DNA of 64,000 nucleotides from JAJFUI01 sp963754135. GTDB lineage: Bacteria > Planctomycetota > Planctomycetia > Pirellulales > Thermoguttaceae. Location: NCBI GenBank assembly GCA_963754135.1, contig CAVWEY010000005.1:124001-188000 (forward strand), read 5' to 3'. The notes below the pieces were generated by a model that was not told the DNA's origin, made no database searches, and saw nothing but the letters and a program-made list of their open reading frames with translations. Positions within the stretch are counted from its first letter, which is position 1; each line of letters begins with the position of its first letter. Made by a program: the position numbers and the translations under genes. Below are positions 45,921 through 53,221 of this stretch, piece by piece.

Positions 45921-46454
45921 TCATTGCCGGTCCTCCCGGTCGATGGCGCGTTGGATGCAATCGTACAAAACCCGGCGGGCACGCTTGAGCACGCTCTTGA
46001 CGGTGTTCAGCGGGCGGCCCAACTGAGCGGCCACTGCCGCCAGCGTGGTCTCGCTGCCGTAGCACCGTTGGACGATCTCGCGGTCCGCCTCCGGCAGCCG
46101 CTTCATGCACTCGGCCAGCATCGGCTGCAACTCGCCCAGCTCGCCGGCCATCTCCTCGGCCTTGGCGGCCACCAGGTCCACGAACGCCCGCGAGAACAGC
46201 CGGCGGCGGCGGCTCTCCCGGCTGTGGTAGTGCTGGACCTTGAAGCGGGCGACCTGGTAGGCCCAGGCCACGAAATCGGTCCCCGGCGTGAAGGCGTCGA
46301 ACTTGGCCCACAACGTCACGGCCGTCTCCTGGAGCACGTCCTCGGCGTCGGCCCGATGCGGGACCTGCGAGCGGATATAGGCATAGACCCTCGGCTCGGC
46401 CCTCAGGAAGAGGTCGAGGAACTCGTCCGATTTGTCCGCTCCGGGGACCATCAT
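45921..46454 (-). CDS. ECF-type RNA polymerase sigma factor (Rhodopirellula/Verrucomicrobium family)
   Basis: About 177 aa from ATG 46454 (MMVPGADKSDEF), preceded by GGAGTCC. Region 2: FLDLFLRAEPRVYAYIRSQVPHRADAEDVLQETAVTLWAKFDAF. Region 4: LPEADREIVQRCY, TLAAVAAQLGRPLNTVKSVLKRARRVLYDCI, the planctomycete ECF pattern. The overlapping ATGA with the FecR-like gene shows coupling. Downstream genes on the same strand encode LamG-like PEP-CTERM proteins, so these may form its regulon. Confidence 0.9.
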   Translation of the reverse strand: MMVPGADKSDEFLDLFLRAEPRVYAYIRSQVPHRADAEDVLQETAVTLWAKFDAFTPGTDFVAWAYQVARFKVQHYHSRESRRRRLFSRAFVDLVAAKAEEMAGELGELQPMLAECMKRLPEADREIVQRCYGSETTLAAVAAQLGRPLNTVKSVLKRARRVLYDCIQRAIDREDRQ

Positions 46455-46556
46455 GGACTCCAAGGTAGCCGGCAGGTTGACAACCTGCCCCCCTCCATCC
46501 ATTCTAATCACACGAGTCCGCCGGCAGGGTCAAAGAATCTGGACGAATCCGCGTTG

Positions 46557-46635
46557 GGTGGCACGCCCTGAAAGGGCGTGGCGGGAGTCAACGTCGAGGT
46601 TGGCGGCTCACCACGCCCTTTCAGGGCGTGCCACC
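46557..46635. repeat. 79-bp REPIN-like element
   Basis: Arms of 25 nt at 46557-46581 and 46611-46635 are perfectly complementary around a 29-nt spacer. Copy of the element at 17686-17764. It lies in the 46512-46854 gap. Confidence 0.95.
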
Positions 46636-46644
46636 CACGACGAC

Positions 46645-46777
46645 CTGCCGGGGCGGGACCTGGGGCCGACGTCCCGCCCGGCAGGCGGGACCGTAGAAGC
46701 GGCATCTTGCCGCTTCCTGCCCCTGTCTGAGGACGGCGCCCCGCCGTCAACGAAACGCGGCAAGATGCCGCGTCTAC
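46645..46777. repeat. Two further palindromic elements before the ligase gene
   Basis: An inverted repeat with CCTGCCGGGGCGGGA (46645-46659) and TCCCGCCCGGCAGG (about 46673-46687) is followed by a second element with arms 46693-46716 and 46752-46777 built on CGGCATCTTGCCG. With the 79-bp element it fills the intergenic region 46512-46854, so no promoter could be assigned with confidence. Confidence 0.75.
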
Positions 46778-46854
46778 ATCGCCGTGACTCTCACATGGCG
46801 GCTGAGATTCTGATACAATTGTCTCCACGCAGAGTTCACGGAGGGGTTTCTGCG

Positions 46855-48294
46855 ATGGCTGACGACTGGTTCTTGCCCCATCTTGGTCAATTCCGCGACC
46901 GCACGGCGCTGGTCTGGCGAGAGGATTCGTATACCTACGGCGACTTGCTCGGACCGCGTGCAGGCTTGGCGGGAAGTGCTTCGGCAGCGCGGGATTCAGC
47001 CCGGCCAGTGCGTCGCCCTGCACGGGGGGTTTTCGCCCGGCACTGCCACGCTGCTGATGGCCCTGGTGGCCGAGGGGAACATCGCCGTCCCGCTCACCAG
47101 CGCCGTGGCGGCCGAGCGGGACCGCGCGCTCGCAGATTGCCGGCGCCTCGTGGCTGGTCACGTTCGACCGCGAGGACTCCTGGGAGGTTAAGCAGTTTGT
47201 AGTCCCGCCTTCAGGCGGTACGGGAAGTGCCGCAGAGTGCTGCGGGCGGCCGGCTAAAGCCGGAACTACGAACGACGGCAGCCACCCACTGATCGAGGAG
47301 TTCCGCAAGACGGGCGAGGCGGGGCTGATCATGCTCTCCTCCGGCTCGACCGGGGCGGTCAAGGCGTCGCTGCACAGTTTCACCCGCCTGCTGGCCAACT
47401 ACCGCGGCCGGCGCACGAGCCCCTACCGCTCGCTGGCCTTCCTGATGCTCGACCACGTGGGCGGGATCAACACCTTGTTCCACATCCTCACCAGCGGCGG
47501 CACGGTCGTCACGCTCCCCGAGCGGACGCCCGAGGCCATCTGCGGCGGCATCCAGCGCCACCGCGTGCAGCTGCTGCCCACCACGCCGACCTTCCTGCGG
47601 ATGCTGCTGATCTCCGAGGCCTACAAGAAGTACGATCTCAGCTCGCTGGAGCTGATCACCTACGGCACCGAGCCGATGCCCACCGCCACGCTCGAATCGC
47701 TCCACGCCGCGTTGCCGGGCGTGCGGCTGAAGCAGACCTACGGGCTGACGGAAGTGGGCATCCTGCCCACCAAGTCGGAAGGCGACGACTCGCTCTGGCT
47801 GGCCGTCGGCGGCAAGGGTTTCGAGACGAAGATCGTCGACGGCGTGCTCTGGATCCGCAGCCCGTCGCCGATGATCGGCTACCTGAACGCCCCCTCGCCC
47901 TTCGACGCCGACGGCTGGATGAACACGGGCGACCTGGTCGAGCAGAAGGGGGAGTACATCCGCTTCCTGGGCCGCAAGTCGGAGATCATCAACGTCGGCG
48001 GCGAAAAGGTCTTTCCCGCCGAAGTGGAGAACTTGATCCAGCAGTTGGAGAACATCAAGGAGGTGACGGTCCGCGGCCGGCCCAGCCCGATCACCGGCAA
48101 CATCATCGTGGCCACGGTCGAGCTGCGCGAGCCGGAGGACCCCGATGCGGTGGAGGAGCGGGTGCGGGCGGCCTGCCGGCAGCGGTTGGCCCCCTTCAAG
48201 GTCCCGGCGATGGTGCGAGATTTCCGCCGGGCCGCTCTGCGGCGAACGCTTCAAGAAGATACGAAAAGTAAAGGCCGTGAAGCAACCAGAGTAA
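46855..48294 (+). pseudogene. Adenylate-forming acyl ligase (AMP-binding), three frameshifts
   Basis: Acyl-CoA-synthetase-like enzyme that would activate a carboxylic acid for the neighbouring ACP. The start ATG 46855 has GGAGGGG upstream. Motifs: ATP-binding SSGSTGAVKAS (A3), YGLTEVGILP (A5), GWMNTGDLVE (A7), FLGRKSEIINVGGEKVFPAEVE (A8). Frame changes near 46950, 47130 and 48218 separate readable blocks, and a 79-bp repeat element (47195-47273) is read in frame (VVPPSGGTGSAAECC). The end restores as GERFKKIRKVKAV. Either decay or sequence error in the assembly. Confidence 0.75.
47195..47273. repeat. 79-bp palindromic element in the ligase gene
   Basis: The left arm GTTTGTAGTCCCGCCTTCAG and the right arm CCGGCTAAAGCCGGAACTAC bracket internal palindromes. 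The right arm equals the solo arm at 9510-9533. Confidence 0.85.
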
Positions 48295-48335
48295 ACGCCC
48301 CGCGACTGCGGTTGCGGGGGCACGCGAGCGAGGAA

Positions 48336-49081
48336 ATGATGACCGACCAACGGCGCGTGGCGATTGTCAGCGGCGGGAGCCGGGGACTGGGGCAGGCGAT
48401 TGTCGCCGATCTGCTCCAGAGCGGCGCGATCGTCGCCACTTTCAGCCGCTCCGCCACGCGCTTCACCGAGGAGCGGCTCGCGGCCGACCCGCAGGCCGAG
48501 TCGTTCCACTGGGAGGCGATCGACGGGGGCGATTTCCCCCGCCTGGGCGAGTTCGTCCGTGGCGTGCTGCGGCGTTATGGGCCGGATCGACGCCCTGGTG
48601 AACAACATGGCCACCATGAGCGACGGCCTGCTCACGTTGATGCGCGACGCCGACATCCATCGCCAGGTGGCCATGAACCTCGAAGCGGCCATCTTCCTGA
48701 CCCGCGCCTGCCTGAAGGGGATGCTGCCGCAAGGCACTCGGGGCCATCGTGAACATCGCCTCGGTCAACGCCCTGCGCGGCCACTCGGGCGTGTCGGTCT
48801 ACAGCGCCACCAAGGCGGCCCTGGTCGGGCTGACCAAGAGCCTGGCGGTCGAGGTCGGGCCGGGCGGCATCCGCGTCAATTGCGTCGCCCCCGGCTATTT
48901 CCAGAGCGAGATGACCGCCGGATTCAGCGAGGAGCAGCGGGCGCGGATCGCCCGCCGCACCCCCTTGCGCCGCCTGGGCACGGTCGAGGACATCACGGCG
49001 GCCGTCCGCTTCCTCCTCTCGCCCGAGGCCGCCTTCATTACCGGACAACTGTTGGCCGTCGACGGAGGATTCACCTGTTAG
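48336..49081 (+). pseudogene. Short-chain dehydrogenase/reductase (FabG-like), two frameshifts
   Basis: NAD(P)-dependent oxidoreductase of the SDR family, suited to reduce a beta-keto acyl-ACP intermediate. Cofactor motif VAIVSGGSRGLGQAIV; NNMAT (variant of NNAG); catalytic YSATK at about residue 155; C-terminal FLLSPEAAFITGQLLAVDGGFTC. One-base shifts near 48579 and 48735 split it. Start at ATG 48336 or 48339, after an AGCGAGGA site. It lies between the ligase and ACP genes. Confidence 0.8.
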
Positions 49082-50786
49082 GAAAACACTCATGGATAAC
49101 TTGAACGAAACGATTCTCGCCGTGGTCCGCGGCGTGGTAAAGGAAAAGTCCCCGGACATCGCCTCGATCCGCCCCGACCAATTGCTGGTCGAAGACCTGG
49201 GGCTGCGGTCGCTCGACCTGGCCCGGATCATCGCCAAGCTGGAAGTGAAACTGGACGCCGATCCGTTCGCGGAACTGGTTTCGATCACCAGCATCCGCAC
49301 GCCCGGCGACCTCTGTGCCGCGTACGCCAAGTGCTTTGCGGCGGACGACGACTCCGCGGCGGAGGCCGAGCCGGCCGCGCCGCGGCCGCGGCCGGATTTG
49401 GAATCGCAGCGGGAACTGCGGCAGAAAGCCCGTCGGTACATGACAGAGCCTCCGCGGGCCAACTCGATCGCCATCATCGGCATGGCCGCGCGGTTTCCGG
49501 GGGCCGACGGCGATCGAACAGTTCTGGTCGAACCTGTCCGGCGGCGTCGAGTCGATCACCTGGTTCTCCGACGAGGAACTCCTCCGCTCGGGCGCCACCC
49601 GCGAACTGCTCGAACGGCCGGATTTCGTCAAGGCCGCGCCCGTGCTGGACGACATCGAGCAGTTCGACGCCGGTTTCTTCAAGATCTCCCGCCGCGAGGC
49701 CGAGATGATGGACCCGCAACAGCGGATCATGCTCGAACTGGCCTGGGAAACGTTGGAGCGGGCCGGCTACGCGGGCGACTCCCATCGCGGCCTGGTCGGC
49801 GTCTTCGCCGGCTCGGGCGGGCTGATGAGCAGCTACCTCCTCTCCCCCTTCCACGTCCATGCCCGCCTGATCGGACAAACCGGCAGCATGCAGTGCATCG
49901 GCAACGACAAGGACTACCTGGCTACGCGGATTTCCTACAAGCTGGACCTTCGCGGGCCGAGCGTCACCGTGCAGACGGCCTGCTCGACCTCGCTGGTGGC
50001 GGTCCATCTGGCCTGCCAGAGCCTGCTGGCGGGCGATTGCGACATGGCCCTGGCCGGCGGCGTCACGATCCGCGTGCCGCATCGCATGGGATACCTCCAT
50101 TCGAGCCAGGCGCTGCTCTCGCCCGACGGGCACTGCCGGGCCTTCGACGCCGAGGCCAAGGGGACCGTGTTCGGCAGCGGGGCCGGCCTGGTGCTGCTGA
50201 AGCCGCTCCGCCAGGCCGTCGCCGACGGCGACCATATTCACGCCGTCGTGCGCGGCTCGGCCGTCAACAACGACGGCGCGGCCAAGCTGAGCTATTGGGC
50301 CACCAACGCCGAGGGGCAGATGGCCGCCTGCTCGGACGCCCTGGCCGTGGCCGAGACCCCGGCCCGCTCGATCGGCTACATGGAGGCCCACGGCACCGCC
50401 ACCGCGATGGGCGATCCGGTGGAAATCTTCGGGCTAACGCGGGCCTTCCGCCGCGGCACCCAAGACAAACAGTTCTGCGCCCTCGGATCGGTCAAGAGCA
50501 ACTTCGGCCACCTGGAGGCGGCGGCGGGCATCGCCGGGCTAATCAAGGCCGCCTTGGCCCTGGAGCACAAGACCCTGCCCCCGAGCCTGCATTACAGCCG
50601 CCCCAATCCGGCCATCCACTTCACCGAGACGCCGTTCTGTCGTCAATACGGAGTGCCGGCCCTGGCCCGCCGGCGAAGGGCCGCGGCGGGCCGCCGTCAA
50701 CTCCCTGGGCATCGGCGGCACCAACGCCCACGTCATCCTGGAAGAAGCGCCCTGTAGCACCGGCATCCTGCCGCTGACCGCAAGTT

Positions 50787-50875
50787 GGGATGGCAGTTGC
50801 ACTGCCATCCCCGATCCGGCTGCAACGACGGGAGCGCAACTCGCGTCGCAACATGAAGCAGGCAAGATGCCTGCT
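50787..50875. repeat. Two palindromic repeats in the PKS after the ketosynthase
   Basis: GGGATGGCAGTTGCACTGCC at 50787-50806 is related to the 15101 family. AGCAGGCAAGATGCCTGCT lies at 50857-50875, related to the CAAGATGCC element at 46752-46777. They fill the stretch between KS and the linker. Confidence 0.75.
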
Positions 50876-51123
50876 CTACAAGACGCCCCGTCCATCTACT
50901 TACCCTCTCGGCCAAGACGGCCAAGGCGCTGCGAGCGCTTACCCAGAGATATGCCGACTATTTTCACAATAACCCTGGGGCCGAACTGGCCGACGTCTGC
51001 TTTACCGCCAACACCGGGCGGGCGCATTTGCGCACCGGCTGGCCCTGGTGGCCGGCTCGGCCGCCGAAGCCCGCGACGCGCTGGCTGGGTTCGCCGCTGA
51101 TGCCGGCAATGTCGATGACAATA

Positions 51124-51145
51124 GCCGGGAGCTAACAGCTCCCGG
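51124..51145. repeat. Palindrome GCCGGGAGC-GCTCCCGG at the AT deletion point
   Basis: GCCGGGAGCTAACAGCTCCC-GG. The family also occurs at 54291-54319 in glmM and as a half at about 29031. It marks the point where the PKS acyltransferase is lost. Confidence 0.85.
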
Positions 51146-51368
51146 AACGGCCCCTTGCCTCTTGCTCCACGGCACCGCCGACGCGGCCGACTCTCGCCCC
51201 TCGGGGCCGTCGGACGAGCCGGACCGGCGGGCGCTGTTGGCCAGCCTCGCCCGGCGCTACGTCCACGGAGTGAAGATCGACTTTTCGGGCGTCGATCGCG
51301 GGCTGCCGCGACGGCGCGTTCTGCTGCCCACTTATCCCTTTCAACGCCAACGCTACTGGATCGATGCC

Positions 51369-51770
51369 ATGACACTCATCAAACAAGACCTCAAGGGGGA
51401 AATCCGCGTCCTTGCGATCGACGCCGCCCAACTGCTCGACGCCGGGGTGATCGAGCAGTGCTACCGGGAGATCGCCGCCGCGCTGGACGGCTGCGAGGAG
51501 AGCCACGTGCTGGTGGACTTCAGCCGGGTGAACTTCATGTCCTCGATGGCGCTGGGGATGTTGATCCGGGTGAACAAGAAGTGCAAGGAGTACAAGGTTT
51601 CGCTGAAGCTGTGCGGCATCGCGCCGGACATCCGCCAGGTGTTCAAGATCACCGGCATGGACAAGATTTTCGAGATGCACGCCGACTTGGGCGAGGCATT
51701 GGCCACGTTCAAGACCGGCGGCGGCATGTCCTTCCGCCGCACCCGGCCGGCGAGCTACGAAGTGACGTAA
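51369..51770 (+). CDS. STAS-domain protein (anti-sigma-factor antagonist-like), in frame with the PKS tail
   Basis: About 133 aa from ATG 51369 (MTLIKQDLKGEIRVLAID), which directly follows the PKS sequence YWIDA without stop. The STAS core has VLVDFSRVNFMSSMALGMLIRVNKKCKEYKVSLKLCGIAPDIRQVFKITGMDKIF, the typical planctomycete form, with the phosphorylatable Ser at SSMALG. It may be an independent gene or the C-terminal domain of a fused protein. No Shine-Dalgarno site is evident before the ATG. It ends just before a GCCGGCACAC palindrome. Confidence 0.85.
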   Translation: MTLIKQDLKGEIRVLAIDAAQLLDAGVIEQCYREIAAALDGCEESHVLVDFSRVNFMSSMALGMLIRVNKKCKEYKVSLKLCGIAPDIRQVFKITGMDKIFEMHADLGEALATFKTGGGMSFRRTRPASYEVT

Positions 51771-51774
51771 TGTA

Positions 51775-51797
51775 GCCGGCACACTCCGTGTGCCGGC
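51775..51797. repeat. Palindrome GCCGGCACAC-GTGTGCCGGC
   Basis: GCCGGCACACTCCGTGTGCC-GGC. Same family as at about 28939. It lies five bases after the STAS stop and is a possible terminator. Confidence 0.8.
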
Positions 51798-51807
51798 CAT
51801 CGCACTT

Positions 51808-52074
51808 TCACGCACCCACCGCGTGCGCCGGTTCGGCGGCGGGCACGCCGATCGAGTAGAGAAAGTCCGGCGAAAAGTCCGCGTGGTTGGGCCAGGCCAC
51901 CGTGTCGATGTCGGGATTGAAGCGGAAGGAGCGGAAATAGGCCAGGTCCTTGAGCGGCTCGAAGACCGGGCCGTCAAGGTGCGGCCAGAGGTCCACGAGG
52001 CGGCTTTGCCCGTCCTCGAAGCGGATCAACAGTTTATACTCGCCGGCGTATTCCGCGCCCGTGACGTAGTGCAT
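51808..52074 (-). CDS. DUF2442 protein
   Basis: 88 aa from ATG 52074 (MHYVTGAEYAGEYKLLIRFEDG). The domain signature (YKLLIRFEDGQSRLVDLWPHLDGPVFEPLKDLAYFRSFRFNPDIDTVAWPNHADFSPDFLY) is complete. Such proteins are small and often found near toxin-antitoxin genes. Function unknown. Confidence 0.85.
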   Translation of the reverse strand: MHYVTGAEYAGEYKLLIRFEDGQSRLVDLWPHLDGPVFEPLKDLAYFRSFRFNPDIDTVAWPNHADFSPDFLYSIGVPAAEPAHAVGA

Positions 52075-52090
52075 GATTTCGCCCCTCGAA

Positions 52091-52912
52091 TCAGCGTACA
52101 ATCAGGCAGTTCGGCAATGCCTGCTGGAGTTTCTTGACGCCCTGCTTGGTAACCTTGGTTTCTTGGAGCAACAACGCTTTGAGTTGACTCAACCCCTGGA
52201 GATGCAGCAGCCCGGCGTCGGTGACTTGAGTACCGCCAAGCCGCAGCGTTTGCAGTTGTCTCAGCCCTTGGAGATGCACGAGCCCGGCGTCGGTGATGCT
52301 GGTGTGGTTGAGATCTAGAGTTTGGAGTTGACTCATCTCTCGGAGATGCACCAGTCCCCCGTCGGCGACTGGGGAGCCCCCGAGCTCTAGCGTCTGGAGT
52401 TGTTTCAGCCCTTGGAGATGCGCCAGCCCCGCGTTGGTCACTTGGGTACAACCGAGCTCAAACCGTCGGAGTTGAGTCAATCCACGGAGATGCACCAGCC
52501 CAGCGTCGGTGACTTGGGTGAAGTCGAGCCCCAGGTATTGGAGTTGCTTCAACGCTCGGAGATGCACCAGCGCCGCGTCGGTGACTCTCGAACCGTCGAG
52601 GACCAGCGTTCGGAGTTGGCTCAGGTCTTCGAGATGCACGAGTACGGCATCGGTAGTTGACGTGTCATTCAGGTAAACCAACGTTACCCTCACCAAGGAA
52701 TCATCCCGCAAGAGCTTCCCCAGCCACGTCTGCTCAGACACCACCGCTCCCCCCGCCTTCTCGATTGCCTCTGCCGCGTCATGCTGTCTTCTTTGCCGCT
52801 GGATCGTCACGGCAACGTAGCTCATGCCGATGGCAACCAACGTTGTGAGCAAGAAGAGCGATCGGAGGCTGTACTGGAACCAGCGAAGGTTGGGTTTGGG
52901 GGCGTCAACCAT
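52091..52912 (-). CDS. Leucine-rich-repeat protein with N-terminal membrane anchor
   Basis: 273 aa from ATG 52912 (MVDAPKPNLRWFQYSLRSLFLLTTLVAIGM). The RWFQYSLRSLFLLT segment is a typical planctomycete anchor, with one membrane helix (about 14-32). Then nine or so LRR units of about 24 residues follow: LVLDGSRVTDAALVHL, LGLDFTQVTDAGLVHL and similar, the last ending LPNCLIVR. A TATACT box six bases before ATG 52912 would again give a leaderless mRNA. Role unknown; likely a surface or interaction protein. Confidence 0.88.
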   Translation of the reverse strand: MVDAPKPNLRWFQYSLRSLFLLTTLVAIGMSYVAVTIQRQRRQHDAAEAIEKAGGAVVSEQTWLGKLLRDDSLVRVTLVYLNDTSTTDAVLVHLEDLSQLRTLVLDGSRVTDAALVHLRALKQLQYLGLDFTQVTDAGLVHLRGLTQLRRFELGCTQVTNAGLAHLQGLKQLQTLELGGSPVADGGLVHLREMSQLQTLDLNHTSITDAGLVHLQGLRQLQTLRLGGTQVTDAGLLHLQGLSQLKALLLQETKVTKQGVKKLQQALPNCLIVR

Positions 52913-53000
52913 GCGATCAGTATAGCCGAATCCGCCGCGGCGGGGCAGCGCCAGCCGTTCGGATAGGAGCCGTGAAGATGTGCCCATGCGTGTCGTTTTT

Positions 53001-53203
53001 CTAGCGCAGGCGTTTACGCCTGTGGAAACGGGGCGGAAATATCATTTCCCTTTTCCTTCAGCCCTCTTCTGGGGGCACAGATGGCGGATGCCGAGCCAAT
53101 TCTCGCCGCTGAACCAATCAGCGCCCCCTGAAGGGGGCTTCAAGGAAAAGAAAATGAGACTGACGATGCCCTCTCGTTCCACAGGCGTAAACGCCTGGGC
53201 TAG
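53001..53203. mobile_element. 203-bp MITE-like element between the LRR gene and glmM
   Basis: The arms 53001-53030 and 53175-53203 are complementary, based on CAGGCGTTTACGCCTG, and enclose 144 nt with nested palindromes (CCCCCTGAAGGGGGC). No coding sequence is inside. It fills the 52913-53221 gap. The flanks show no clear target duplication. Confidence 0.75.
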
Positions 53204-53221
53204 AGAAAAGGACCAGAATAC

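Larger units (their letters stand above)
43888..45924 (-). pseudogene. FecR-like anti-sigma/LamG- or NPCBM-like protein, multiply frameshifted
   Basis: Expected as the membrane-bound partner of the ECF sigma factor. The N-terminus (MTSLPPKKGDS) lies in an 83-bp repeat element. The zinc-finger-like anti-sigma helix follows: LESLCLEELSPTDAARLEELVRADPECCRQYLVFMQ. A membrane segment (YMAATVITGVIVLVFWIWKV), the FecR fold (VRTPSAVVTDLGTEFGVEV, VFEGRVTVRP) and a C-terminal carbohydrate-binding-like part (RGPDIAPERQ, YMPDNRGLLCLHANAGITFNLELI) come next. Frame changes near 45560, 45240 and 44372, plus tandem repeats in the coding region (44978-45050), indicate decay. It overlaps the sigma factor stop by ATGA. 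Confidence 0.75.
49092..51368 (+). pseudogene. Truncated type I polyketide synthase: ACP, ketosynthase, acyltransferase remnant
   Basis: Order: acyl carrier domain (LVEDLGLRSLDLARI, phosphopantetheine Ser about residue 38), ketosynthase start (NSIAIIGMAARFPGAD), KS with the active cysteine VQTACSTSLVAVHLA and the histidines MEAHGTATAMGDPVE and SNFGHLEAAAG, then NSLGIGGTNAHVILEE. The KS-AT linker LLTLSAKTAKALRAL, ADVCFTANTGRAHF is present and the end KIDFSGVDRG, LPTYPFQRQRYW matches the post-AT linker. About 300 residues holding the AT active site (GHS) are missing. One-base frameshifts near 49510, 50660, 50888 and 51032 are visible. The frame runs into the STAS domain. Confidence 0.75.
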
